Shown here in pieces: positions 7,389 through 19,023 of a DNA stretch of 64,000 bases (position 1 is its first letter; each line of letters starts with the position of its first letter). The notes beneath the pieces are model-generated. The model was not told the origin of the DNA and ran no database searches. It saw nothing but the letters and a program-made list of their open reading frames with translations. The translations under genes were made by a program, and so were the position numbers. This DNA comes from Sphingobacterium sp. CZ-2 (GTDB lineage: Bacteria > Bacteroidota > Bacteroidia > Sphingobacteriales > Sphingobacteriaceae): positions 1,302,001 to 1,366,000 of the forward strand of contig NZ_CP038159.1 of assembly GCF_004526235.1 (NCBI RefSeq), given 5' to 3'.

Positions 7389-10300
7389 TTAAAATTTAAA
7401 ATTAGCACCAAAAGAAAAAGTCCTCGCTTGTGGATATGCCCCACGGTCAACACCTGTATTCATGATTCCTCCAGGCAATTCCGGATCATATCCTAGATAG
7501 TTGGTAAACGTGAATGCATTTTTAACCTGCGCGAACAGGCGGATAGATTTAACATATTTTGAAAGCTGTGGATTTTCCAATGTATAACCCAATTGAAGGT
7601 TCTTCACCTTTAGGAAGGATCCATCTTCCACGAATCGGTCAGAAACTCTATTGTTATTGTTCGCATCCGTAAAGGAATATCTTGGATAACGAGCGTCATT
7701 CGTACTGTTTGGACCTGTCCATCGGTTCAGGATACTGTTCGGTTTATTGGAATAATTGGCATTCCGTTCATATGCGCGGTACAGATCATTACCGAAAGAA
7801 CTGTATAAGAAGGCGGAGAAATCAATCATTTTATAAGAAAGGTTCAAGCTCAAACCCAAAGTCATGCTTGGGAATGGATCGCCTATTTTGGTCATATCCG
7901 AAGCATTGATCACGCCATCTTCATTGATATCCATAAATTTGATATCCCCGGGTCTAGCGCCTTCCTGTTGAGCCCATGCATCAATTTCATCTTGATTTTG
8001 GAACAATCCAACAGTTTTATATCCATAGAAATAACCTGGTGTCTCCCCTTTTTCAAAAACGGTTACTGTCTGCGATTGACCATTGAAATAACCCCCGCCA
8101 ATGATTTTTGCAGTGCCATCGTCATTGGTCGCTGTTACTTTATTCTTTGCTGTGGTAATGGTCAATGCAGAACCAAATTTCCAGTTGGATCCGTAATTGT
8201 CGTTATACCCGAAGGTGATATCCAAACCATCTGTTTGGGTAGAACCAATATTTGCCGTAGGGATGGCAACTGTGCCCAGGTAAAGCGAGGCAGAAGGGGT
8301 AAACAACAGACCATCAACAGTTTTATGAAAATAATCAGCATCCAAGCTGAATTTGTTATTTGCAAATTGAAGGTTGAATCCCACGTTGGCCTGTACCTGT
8401 TTTTCCCAAGCTAAGCTTGGATTATCAATGGAGGTTAGGCTAGATCCCGAATAAAAAACACCCGAGAAATTATATCCATTGGAATTTGCATTTGGTCCAT
8501 AAACTGGTCCTCCAGTACTGATTCCAGCAAATTGAGGACTTACATTTTCATTTCCGATCGTACCGTAACTTGCTCTGATTTTGAATAGATTTATGAATTC
8601 CGATTGAAAGAAATCTTCATTTGAAACAACCCATCCAAGAGAACCAGATAGGAAATTCGCAAATTTATTGTTAGATCCGAAAGCATAGGATCCATCCCTA
8701 CGCATGGACACCGAAGCCAAATAACGTTCGTTATAATCGTAATTGACACGCCCAAAATATGAAAGATTCTTTCGGAAATATTGTCCATAACTTCCATCAC
8801 GTCCATCCGTACGTTCGGAAGAATTGGCCCCAGTTGCTGCACTGAAATCCGCGAACTCCCAAGAATTATAGGGAACATCTTGTCGGGTTGCAGACATACC
8901 ATTTCCAGTAGCCTTAAAAGCCGACATCCCTAAAACAGTCTCAAAATTATGCAATTCATTCACCTTAAAATCATAATTCACGAAGTTTTCCCAGGTATAA
9001 TTAAAGTATTCATTCTTATTATGGCTCACACTATTGTGTTTGCCCGTAACAGTAGAACCGTCCGCATTCATGGAATTATCCACATTATTTACACCATAGA
9101 ACACCAAAGGATTGAAGGTTTTTCCATTATCATCATATCGGGAATAACCAAACCTGGAAGTAAATCGAAGATTGTGAAGGAGACTATAGGTGAGCTCACC
9201 CTTCCCATAGATCTTATTACCCCGGTAGGTATTATAAGTGTTTTCCAATTTGGTCAAAGGATTGAAAATTTCGGATAACAATAAGGTACTGAAACCATAT
9301 TGACCGACGATATTCGGATCAGTATTGTACAAAGGGACAGTAGGGTCATAATTCAACGCACTACCAAGAATGGAGTTAAACGAGTTTTCCTGAATACCTT
9401 TACTATTGATCAATACATAGCTCGTATTTAATGTAAATTTCAGTTTATTGCTCAAATCATAACTCATATTGGCCGTACCAGTGGCACGGTTGAACCTGGA
9501 TTTATCATAACCACCAACAATACCTCCCTGCCCCAACCAACCGGCTGATAGAAAGTAAGTGGTTTTTTCACCTCCACCATTTGCTGTAAGGGTATAGGAT
9601 TGATCCAATGGTTTTTCAAAAACCATCTCCTGCCAGTCAACGCCTTCACCAAAAACAGTGATATCCGGGAAAATAGCGTTTCCACCAGCAGCAATGCTTC
9701 CTTCGTTAATGATTCCTGCATATTCTGTGGCATTGAGCATGTTAATTTTTTTCACAGCCTCTTGGTAGCCGACATTTGTATTGATACCAATTTGTACAGG
9801 AGCATTCTTACGTCCAGATTTCGTGGTGACAACAATAACCCCATTGCCGCCTTTGACTCCGTAAATTGCAGTTGTAGCAGCGTCCTTTAAAACATTTATA
9901 GACTCGATATCCGTGGAAGATATGGCATTGAGATCGTCCAAGGATTGCGGTACCCCATCAACGATAACCATCGGATCTGTCCCTGAAAAGGATGGGATAC
10001 CACGCACAAGGACGGTCGGTTTAGATCCTGGAGTTCCTCCTTGTATAACATTAACCCCAGATGCTCTTCCCTGCAATGCTTCCTCTACGCGCGTAGGTCT
10101 CAATTTTTCAATATCTTCACCTTTCACTGTCGAAATCGCACCGGAAACCTTGGTAATTCGCTGCGTTCCATAACCAACTACAACAACATCCTCAATCAGA
10201 CTGGCATCACTGGCTTCCAATTGGATGTTTAAATTCCTCGCATTTGCTGTTAAAGTAATGGTTCTGTCTTCATAACCTACATAAGTTATGATCAATTGAT

Positions 10301-10547
10301 TACCTGGTTGAGCAGATATTTCAAATCTACCCTGACCATCAGTACTGGTCGCTTTGTTGGTACCCAAAATCCGGACAGTAGCCCCAGATATGGTTTCGGC
10401 AAGCGCATTTCTCACAACACCAGTATAAGATTGCTCCTGCACTTGGGCTTTGGCCATAGAAGGCATCACAAAGGTCAATAGGAGCATCAGGTTGCAAACA
10501 TACATATGCCACTTGCATTTGTTGATTAGGTAAAATAACATCATGTT
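7389..10547 (-). CDS. SusC/RagA family TonB-linked outer membrane transporter
   Basis: TonB-dependent oligosaccharide importer of the GH16 PUL. After the signal peptide comes a carboxypeptidase-regulatory-like domain (GVVRNALAETISGATVRILG to the INIQLE-like strand). The SusC plug signature follows (VVVVGYGTQRITKVSGAIS, DPMVIVDGVPQSLDDLNAIS, INVLKDAATTAIYGVKGGNG), then a long beta-barrel ending in ARTFSFGANFKF. The frame is open to 10601, but a good promoter (ATTG-N19-TAACTTTG on minus, 10643-10612) would start transcription near 10605. I therefore prefer the ATG at 10547 or 10544 (MMLFYLINKCKW), giving about 1052 aa and a leader near 58 nt. The regulator gene is divergent. Confidence 0.93.
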   Translation of the reverse strand, partial: NMMLFYLINKCKWHMYVCNLMLLLTFVMPSMAKAQVQEQSYTGVVRNALAETISGATVRILGTNKATSTDGQGRFEISAQPGNQLIITYVGYEDRTITLTANARNLNIQLEASDASLIEDVVVVGYGTQRITKVSGAISTVKGEDIEKLRPTRVEEALQGRASGVNVIQGGTPGSKPTVLVRGIPSFSGTDPMVIVDGVPQSLDDLNAISSTDIESINVLKDAATTAIYGVKGGNGVIVVTTKSGRKNAPVQIGINTNVGYQEAVKKINMLNATEYAGIINEGSIAAGGNAIFPDITVFGEGVDWQEMVFEKPLDQSYTLTANGGGEKTTYFLSAGWLGQGGIVGGYDKSRFNRATGTANMSYDLSNKLKFTLNTSYVLINSKGIQENSFNSILGSALNYDPTVPLYNTDPNIVGQYGFSTLLLSEIFNPLTKLENTYNTYRGNKIYGKGELTYSLLHNLRFTSRFGYSRYDDNGKTFNPLVFYGVNNVDNSMNADGSTVTGKHNSVSHNKNEYFNYTWENFVNYDFKVNELHNFETVLGMSAFKATGNGMSATRQDVPYNSWEFADFSAATGANSSERTDGRDGSYGQYFRKNLSYFGRVNYDYNERYLASVSMRRDGSYAFGSNNKFANFLSGSLGWVVSNEDFFQSEFINLFKIRASYGTIGNENVSPQFAGISTGGPVYGPNANSNGYNFSGVFYSGSSLTSIDNPSLAWEKQVQANVGFNLQFANNKFSLDADYFHKTVDGLLFTPSASLYLGTVAIPTANIGSTQTDGLDITFGYNDNYGSNWKFGSALTITTAKNKVTATNDDGTAKIIGGGYFNGQSQTVTVFEKGETPGYFYGYKTVGLFQNQDEIDAWAQQEGARPGDIKFMDINEDGVINASDMTKIGDPFPSMTLGLSLNLSYKMIDFSAFLYSSFGNDLYRAYERNANYSNKPNSILNRWTGPNSTNDARYPRYSFTDANNNNRVSDRFVEDGSFLKVKNLQLGYTLENPQLSKYVKSIRLFAQVKNAFTFTNYLGYDPELPGGIMNTGVDRGAYPQARTFSFGANFKF

Positions 10548-10611
10548 TAATTGCTGTTTATAAATGGTTAAAATTTCTGAAGGCATACTTAGCAGTCGCA
10601 CATCAATATCC

Positions 10612-10643
10612 CAAAGTTAATGTAGAATGCTTTATCCACCAAT
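10612..10643 (-). promoter_or_regulatory. Bacteroidota-type promoter for susC operon
   Basis: On the minus strand TAACTTTG (10619-10612) matches the -7 consensus TAnnTTTG exactly. ATTG (10643-10640) stands 20 nt upstream, in place of the -33 TTTG. The predicted start near 10605 decides against the longest susC reading frame. Confidence 0.55.
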
Positions 10644-10713
10644 TTTTTACACCCTATAATGCCACTACAAAATAAATTTATACCATTGTAAATCAGATAA
10701 TTAAAATACTACA

Positions 10714-10721
10714 TATATTTG
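10714..10721 (+). promoter_or_regulatory. Possible -7 element for the propeller/LuxR regulator gene
   Basis: TATATTTG matches TAnnTTTG and lies 33 bp before the ATG of the regulator gene. No convincing TTTG is found at the usual spacing upstream, so this is a half-match in the 150-bp divergent intergenic region. Confidence 0.35.
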
Positions 10722-10754
10722 TATTAAAAAAAAGAGAATCTAACCAATTAAAAT

Positions 10755-13619
10755 ATGACCAATTTCTATTCTAGGGTTTTTCTTTTATTAGTAACTCTCC
10801 TACCCTGCTTGACTGTTATGGGACAGAAGAACATTGGTGTAGCCAAGATTGTTAACATCAGCCATTTTGATATGGATGCCGGTACCCAAAATTGGCAGAT
10901 TCAGCAAGATAGTGCTGGTACTATGTATATTGCCAATAACAATGGGCTGATCACCTTCAACGGGAAAGAATGGAAATCCTACCCCATTCCGAACCATACT
11001 ATTCTTCGTTCGCTGAAAATCATAGATCAGAAAAGAATTTACGCCGGTGGTCAAGGTATGTTCGGATATTTTATCCCCCACAATTCAGGTTTACAGTATG
11101 TCGATTTAACAAAACTAATACCGAAGGAACAGCAAGATTTTGGAGACACTTGGAGAATTGAACAATTTGAAAACCACATATTCTTTCAAACATCCCGATA
11201 TATTTTTCAATATGATGGAAAGAAGATAACAGTTTTACCTGCAGCAAGAGGAACAGAATGGTCTTTCCTTGCCAAAAATCAGGGACGGTTATTCATAGCA
11301 GAAAAGGACAAACTTTATGAATGGAAACAAGGGAAACAAGGGAAACTTACCCTTATTCGAAAAGATATTTTTGCCTATATCACCGGGCTGACCGATCTAG
11401 GTAAGGAGGGCATTTTGGTAAGTTTATTGACAGAACAAGCATTTCTTATCAAAGATAATGGAACGAGTCCTTTCCATTTACCCTCGGAAATAGTCAACCA
11501 ACAAGTAAATAGTATCAGTGAATTGGAAAACGAGCAATATGCGATCGGAACTGTCTCTAATGGTCTTTATATTGTTGATAAAAATTGGAAAATCATACAG
11601 AATATCAATAGCTCAGATGGTTTAAGGAACAACACTGTGCTATCGAGCCTAGTGGATAAAAATGCAAGGCTTTGGCTTGGTTTGGACAATGGCATCGCGA
11701 TAATCGATGCCAATTCAGCCATCAGAAATATATACCCTCTACCTCAAGTTCCGATGGCCAGTTATACCTCTTCGGTATATGACAATAAATTATTCATTGG
11801 GACCACCGATGGGGTCTATCAAACGACTATTGATCCTGATGCAAGGGATTTATCCTATTCCTCCCACGCATTCAAAAAAATGCAGAATAGCAAAGGACAG
11901 GTATGGAATTTCGCCATTACATCCGGTGAATTCTACATGCTGCACCACACAGGGACTTACCATTATCAGAACAATAACTTTGTACAGATGAACCAATTAG
12001 GTTCCTGGCTAGTGAAGGAGACAAAAGATAAACAACTTTTGATCGGGACATATAATGGTCTTTTTAGTTCTTCTAATGGTTTAAAAGACCTGATGCTGCT
12101 AGGAAAAATGGATGAATCCATGCGTTTTCTACAATTGGAGAAAGATGAACGATATGCTTGGACCTCGCATCCTTATCGAGGGGTATATCGATATCATTTG
12201 GAAAATCCACAAGAAAAAGCGAAACTATATGGTAATGAAGATGGTTTGCCAGCCCAAATCAACAATTACGTCTACAAAATCAAAGATCAGATTTTGGTCA
12301 CCAACCCTCAAGGGATTTATCGTTTCGACCACCATAAGAACCGGTTCATTAGAGATGAATATTGGAATGCGCTCTTCGGAAATAATGCTATCATCTATCT
12401 GAAAGAAGATCAACAAAATCGAGTATGGTTCGTTAGTGAAGAAAGATTAGGAGTTCTAGATTTAAGCACTAAAAAAATAACCTTTTTTCCTGAACTCGAA
12501 AAGAATATGATAGGTGGATTCTACCATATCAATCCTGTTGACGGGAAGAATATCTTAGTTGGGTCCTACAATGGGTTATTTCACATCAATTATGAGGTTT
12601 ACCGCTCCAGAATGGAGAAGCCGGTCATATCCTTCAATAAGATTTTAGTGAGTAACCAGGTAAAAGACAGCATATTGATGAACGGTTATTTCAGTAGCCA
12701 GTTAAGTGAAACCAAAAAACAGGATCAGGAATTATGGATGCCTCCGGCTTTCAATTCCATTATTTTGGATATCTGTAACCATGATTTCCAAAAAGATGCC
12801 ATGCAGTATGCTTATCGAATACAAGGGCAGGGTGATTGGTCTAACTGGACATCGGAATCTACTCGGACCTTCGGGAACTTAAAACCTGGAAAATATGTTT
12901 TTGAGGTGAAGGCAAAAAACCGATATGATCAAGAATCCGAAACACTTTCCTATACCGTCAACATCAATAAACCTTGGTACCAAAGTCTTTGGGCGATAAT
13001 CATTTATTGCTGTCTTGGTTTAGGATTAGTTTATCTCGGTTATACACTTTACCTTAACCAACTTTGGAAGCAAAAAGAACGTTTTGAAAAAAAGCAAAGG
13101 GACCTCACCTACCTTCATGAATTGGAAAGTCGGGATAAAGAACATAAGATTACCGAGCTGGAAAAGGAAAAGTTACAAAATGATCTGATGTACAAAAACA
13201 AAGAATTGGCTTCCATCACCATGAATATTTTTAGAAGGAGCCGTCTAATGGATCGAATGAAACTGGAAATGGAAGAAGTAATCGCCAATATCGATAACAG
13301 GGAGACGAAAAACGAAGTGGAAAAAATCGTCAAAAAATTAGTGGACCATTCGAAACAGCGGGATGATTGGGAGCAGTTCTCCCTACATTTCGATGCCATC
13401 CATGCTAATTTTTTGAAGAAAATAAAGAATAAATATCCTGCCCTAACAGCAACCGATCTTAAACTCTGTGCTTATATCAAACTCAATATGTCCAGCAAGG
13501 AAATTGCCCAGATATTGCATATTTCGCCTAAAGGTGTGGAGGTCGCTCGCTATCGATTACGGAAAAAACTAAACTTGGATCAGCAGGCCAATCTTGCGGA
13601 TTTTCTGAATGATATTTAA
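10755..13619 (+). CDS. Membrane-anchored triple-tyrosine/propeller sensor with LuxR-type DNA-binding domain
   Basis: 954-aa one-piece regulator probably controlling the divergent GH16 PUL. After a signal peptide (about residues 1-24, ending VMGQ) comes a large periplasmic part with repeated propeller strands of the regulator-propeller type (for example NTVLSSLVDKNARLWLGLDNGIAII). A Y_Y_Y domain follows (AYRIQGQGDWSNWTSES... YVFEVKAKNRYDQES), then one transmembrane helix (about 755-780), a charged coiled coil (about 785-860), and a C-terminal helix-turn-helix (ATDLKLCAYIKLNMSSKEIA, then ISPKGVEVARYRLRKKLN). There is no histidine kinase or receiver domain. It resembles the periplasmic half of hybrid two-component PUL sensors fused directly to a DNA-binding domain, so signalling must pass through the membrane without phosphotransfer (inference). 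Confidence 0.88.
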   Translation: MTNFYSRVFLLLVTLLPCLTVMGQKNIGVAKIVNISHFDMDAGTQNWQIQQDSAGTMYIANNNGLITFNGKEWKSYPIPNHTILRSLKIIDQKRIYAGGQGMFGYFIPHNSGLQYVDLTKLIPKEQQDFGDTWRIEQFENHIFFQTSRYIFQYDGKKITVLPAARGTEWSFLAKNQGRLFIAEKDKLYEWKQGKQGKLTLIRKDIFAYITGLTDLGKEGILVSLLTEQAFLIKDNGTSPFHLPSEIVNQQVNSISELENEQYAIGTVSNGLYIVDKNWKIIQNINSSDGLRNNTVLSSLVDKNARLWLGLDNGIAIIDANSAIRNIYPLPQVPMASYTSSVYDNKLFIGTTDGVYQTTIDPDARDLSYSSHAFKKMQNSKGQVWNFAITSGEFYMLHHTGTYHYQNNNFVQMNQLGSWLVKETKDKQLLIGTYNGLFSSSNGLKDLMLLGKMDESMRFLQLEKDERYAWTSHPYRGVYRYHLENPQEKAKLYGNEDGLPAQINNYVYKIKDQILVTNPQGIYRFDHHKNRFIRDEYWNALFGNNAIIYLKEDQQNRVWFVSEERLGVLDLSTKKITFFPELEKNMIGGFYHINPVDGKNILVGSYNGLFHINYEVYRSRMEKPVISFNKILVSNQVKDSILMNGYFSSQLSETKKQDQELWMPPAFNSIILDICNHDFQKDAMQYAYRIQGQGDWSNWTSESTRTFGNLKPGKYVFEVKAKNRYDQESETLSYTVNINKPWYQSLWAIIIYCCLGLGLVYLGYTLYLNQLWKQKERFEKKQRDLTYLHELESRDKEHKITELEKEKLQNDLMYKNKELASITMNIFRRSRLMDRMKLEMEEVIANIDNRETKNEVEKIVKKLVDHSKQRDDWEQFSLHFDAIHANFLKKIKNKYPALTATDLKLCAYIKLNMSSKEIAQILHISPKGVEVARYRLRKKLNLDQQANLADFLNDI

Positions 13620-13686
13620 CCCACACTGGCAACAATTAATTTTAAATAATTTTTATTTCCATGAAATAATCCCTAGCTTAGTCGAA

Positions 13687-13768
13687 ACTTTAGGGGTGTC
13701 TGCAAGGATTGCAGGCTGAGATTTTACCCTTTGAACCTGATCTAATTCATATTAGCGTAGGGAAAAGT
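13687..13768 (+). promoter_or_regulatory. TPP riboswitch (THI element) aptamer
   Basis: The conserved THI-box pieces are in order: GGGGTGTC (13693-13700), the P3 hairpin around TGCAAGGATTGCA, CTGAGA (13715-13720), ACCCTTTGAACCTGATCT (13726-13743), and GCGTAGGGAA (13755-13764). P1 is closed by ACTTT (13687-13691) with AAAGT (13764-13768). It binds thiamine pyrophosphate and sits in the 5' leader of thiS and the following thiamine genes, where high TPP should reduce expression. The likely switching helices downstream are listed separately. Confidence 0.95.
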
Positions 13769-13808
13769 AGAACTCAACATGGGTGCGTATCTGCAACCTT
13801 GCGGCGTT

Positions 13809-13839
13809 CCTAAAGTTTATCAAAAAAGATAAACATAGG
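13809..13839 (+). promoter_or_regulatory. TPP riboswitch expression platform: start-site hairpin / anti-P1 strand
   Basis: GTTTATC (13815-13821) and GATAAAC (13828-13834) form a 7-bp hairpin that can extend with CCT/AGG (13809-13811, 13837-13839) right up to the thiS ATG at 13841. The segment CCTAAAGTTT (13809-13818) is the exact complement of AAACTTTAGG (13685-13694), which includes the 5' side of P1. The start-site hairpin and the long anti-P1 helix therefore exclude one another. This fits translational control without an intrinsic terminator; no T-tract follows. Confidence 0.65.
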
Positions 13840-13840
13840 A

Positions 13841-16460
<2,620 letters not shown>

Positions 16461-16486
<26 letters not shown>

Positions 16487-17081
16487 ATTACAATATATTT
16501 CCCAAGGCCTTACAGAAACCGATCAGCTCACAGGCATACAGCGAGTTCTGGATGCTGGAATCAAATGGGTTCAGGTAAGATGGAAAGAGGCCGACCTTGC
16601 GGAACTAAAAAATCTTCTGGAAATAGTCAAACCTCTATGTCAATCCTATAATGCTTATTTATGCATCAATGATCAGGTGGCATTGGCAAAGGAATTCGAA
16701 GCAGATGCCTTACACCTTGGCCTAAATGATTCCCCCATAATACAAGCAAGGGCAATTTTAGGATCGGACACCTTGATTGGAGGAACCGCAAATACCTTCC
16801 AGGATGTAAAACAAAGGATCGAAGAAAAAGTGGATTATATTGGATTGGGCCCGCTACGATTCACCAGCACCAAAAAATCATTAAGCCCCATCCTTGGCTA
16901 TCAAGGCTATGAAGAAATCTTCGAAAACCTCAGGCTGCATGAACTTTCCTGCCCTCCCATCTTTGCCATTGGTGGAGTGGAATGGGAAGACACGGATATC
17001 CTACAGCATTTAGGCCTTTACGGCTTTGCGGCTTCCAAATTATTTTTAAAAGAACCGATACCTTCAGAACTAATTCTATGA
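16461..17081 (+). CDS. thiE: Thiamine phosphate synthase ThiE
   Basis: 206-aa TIM-barrel enzyme that joins HMP-pyrophosphate and thiazole phosphate to thiamine phosphate. Conserved elements in order: [12 protein letters not shown] (pyrimidine-binding region), [22 protein letters not shown] (HLG), [29 protein letters not shown] (pyrophosphate-binding T-S-T-K-K), and [12 protein letters not shown]. The IGGTAN segment replaces the more usual IGxS. It keeps the catalytic motifs that the upstream ThiE-like paralogue lacks, so this copy is the likely active enzyme. The start overlaps the upstream gene by 26 bp, and the stop overlaps the thiG ATG (ATGA). Confidence 0.92.
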
Positions 17082-17851
17082 AACCCTTAGTTATTGCCGA
17101 TAAAACATTTGATTCACGCCTATTCTTGGGAACAGGCAAATACGGAAGCCATAAACTGATGCGTGAATCCATATTAGCCTCCGGTTGCAACATGGTCACC
17201 ATGGCCTTAAAGCGCTTGGACATGCAAGAAAAGGAAGATTTCTTTTTACAAGCGATGGAAATCCCAGGTATGAACTGGCTACCAAATACCTCAGGTGCTC
17301 GAACTGCAGAGGAAGCTATTTTTGCCGCTCAATTAGCGCGAGAAGCATTAGGCACCAACTGGCTGAAGTTAGAAATACATCCCGATCCCCGCTATCTACT
17401 TCCCGATCCGATCGAAACATTGAAGGCGACGGAAGAATTGGCAAAACAAGGATTTATTGTCCTGCCCTACATCCATGCCGATCCTGTTCTCTGTAAACGA
17501 TTAGAAGATGTAGGCACCGCAGCTGTGATGCCGCTTGCGGCCCCTATCGGTAGCAATAAAGGCCTAAAAACCATGGATTTTTTAGAGATCATCATCGAAC
17601 AGAGCCAGGTTCCAGTCATTGTGGATGCCGGAATCGGAGCGCCCTCTGATGCCGCCAAAGCCATGGAAATTGGAGCAGATGCCGTATTGGTCAATACAGC
17701 CATTGCGACAGCTAATGATCCAATCCTAATGGCCACAGCCTTCAAAGAGGCAGTAAATGCCGGAAGAATTGCTTATGAATCGGGATTAGCCGCAACGAAA
17801 AGCAAGCATGCAGCAGCTTCTTCCCCTTTAACTTCCTTTTTATTCGATTGA
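17078..17851 (+). CDS. thiG: Thiazole synthase ThiG
   Basis: 257-aa TIM-barrel enzyme forming the thiazole phosphate ring from deoxyxylulose 5-phosphate, dehydroglycine and ThiS thiocarboxylate. Signatures: [20 protein letters not shown] at the start, [37 protein letters not shown] (the catalytic Lys lies in the LKLE strand), [60 protein letters not shown] and VNTAIA. The start is the ATG at 17078, which overlaps the thiE stop. A longer in-frame extension into thiE is spurious. It ends at 17851, 41 bp before thiH, where a 29-bp duplication lies. Confidence 0.96.
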   Translation: MKPLVIADKTFDSRLFLGTGKYGSHKLMRESILASGCNMVTMALKRLDMQEKEDFFLQAMEIPGMNWLPNTSGARTAEEAIFAAQLAREALGTNWLKLEIHPDPRYLLPDPIETLKATEELAKQGFIVLPYIHADPVLCKRLEDVGTAAVMPLAAPIGSNKGLKTMDFLEIIIEQSQVPVIVDAGIGAPSDAAKAMEIGADAVLVNTAIATANDPILMATAFKEAVNAGRIAYESGLAATKSKHAAASSPLTSFLFD

Positions 17852-17853
17852 TC

Positions 17854-17911
17854 ATCAGCAGTTATGCTTAACCAGTCAATTTATCAGTAGCTATGTTAAA
17901 CAAATCAAAGT
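17854..17911 (+). repeat. Imperfect 29-bp tandem duplication over the thiH start
   Basis: The unit beginning ATCAGCAGTTATGCTTAACC (17854) recurs as ATCAGTAGCTATGTTAAACA (17883), and a third start of the unit (ATCAGCAGG) follows. The first copy encodes its own ATG (17864) and reads MLNQSIYQ then TAG. The second copy is the real thiH start, MLNKSKYQQ. The two reading frames match at six of the first eight residues, so this is a duplicated gene start ended by a stop codon. Confidence 0.85.
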
Positions 17912-19023
17912 ATCAGCAGGTATTCCAACAATATGCCTGGGAAGATATCAAAGCAACGATCTATGAGGCTACAGCAAATGATGTTTCCCGAAGCTTGGGC
18001 AAAACCAGGTTGGATGTTTCCGATTTCATGAACCTGATCTCACCAGCGGCCGAACCTTATTTGGAAGAGATGGCTTTTCGATCCATGCAACTGACCCAAC
18101 AACGATTCGGAAAAACCATACAGTTATATGCTCCGTTGTACCTCAGCAATGAATGCCAGAACATCTGTACTTATTGTGGCTTCAGTATGGACAACAAGAT
18201 AAAACGAAAGACACTGTCCGACAGCGAATTGCTCTTGGAAGCTTTTGCTTTAAAGGCCATGGGTGTTAACCATGTGCTGTTGGTATCCGGAGAAGCCAAT
18301 AAAATCGTAGATACCCCCTATTTCCTGCATGCCATAGAACTTTTGAGGCCACATTTTGCGCATATTTCCTTGGAAGTACAGCCTTTGGACCAAGCAGATT
18401 ATGAAGTGTTGCAAAAAGCTGGACTACATTCCGTGCTGGTCTATCAGGAAACCTATCATCAGGAGGTTTACAAACAGTACCATCCAAAAGGCAAAAAATC
18501 AAACTTTTCCTATCGATTGGATACCCCCGATCGCATCGGAAAGACTGGAATCCACAAAATGGGCTTGGGCGTTTTATTGGGCCTGGAAGACTGGCGTATC
18601 GACAGTGCTTTGAACAGCTTCCATCTGGAATATTTACAAAAAACCTACTGGCGAACCAAATATTCGGTTTCCTTTCCCCGCTTGAGACCGGCCCAAGGTA
18701 TCATAGAACCTAATTTTATCATGGAGGATAGGCACCTGCTTCAGCTGATCTGCGCCTATAGGATATGGAATCCCGATCTGGAAATTTCCCTTTCCACACG
18801 AGAGGACCAAAAATTCAGGGATCATATCATTCCTTTAGGAATTACCCATATGAGTGCCGCCTCCAAGACCAACCCAGGGGGCTATGTGGTCGACCCGGAA
18901 TCCTTGGAACAATTCGAGATCTCGGATGAGCGATCGATGGATGATATCAGACAGTTGATTCGAACAGTGGGATATGAACCGGTAATGAAAGATTGGGATA
19001 AGGTTTACTCCTCATTTGCATGA
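17893..19023 (+). CDS. thiH: 2-iminoacetate synthase ThiH
   Basis: 376-aa radical-SAM tyrosine lyase that cleaves tyrosine to p-cresol and dehydroglycine, the glycine-derived input of ThiG in anaerobes and many Bacteroidota. The CX3CX2C cluster motif is at Cys88, Cys92 and Cys95 (NECQNICTYCGFS). Other family stretches: HVLLVSGEANKIV, ISLEVQPLDQADYEVLQKAG, VYQETYHQEVYKQYHPKGKK, RIGKTGIHKMGLGVLLGLEDWR, SFPRLRPAQG and ISLSTREDQKFRDH. The ATG at 17893 is preceded by an eight-codon decoy copy of the same start. The stop overlaps the thiF ATG (ATGA at 19020-19023). Confidence 0.95.
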   Translation: MLNKSKYQQVFQQYAWEDIKATIYEATANDVSRSLGKTRLDVSDFMNLISPAAEPYLEEMAFRSMQLTQQRFGKTIQLYAPLYLSNECQNICTYCGFSMDNKIKRKTLSDSELLLEAFALKAMGVNHVLLVSGEANKIVDTPYFLHAIELLRPHFAHISLEVQPLDQADYEVLQKAGLHSVLVYQETYHQEVYKQYHPKGKKSNFSYRLDTPDRIGKTGIHKMGLGVLLGLEDWRIDSALNSFHLEYLQKTYWRTKYSVSFPRLRPAQGIIEPNFIMEDRHLLQLICAYRIWNPDLEISLSTREDQKFRDHIIPLGITHMSAASKTNPGGYVVDPESLEQFEISDERSMDDIRQLIRTVGYEPVMKDWDKVYSSFA

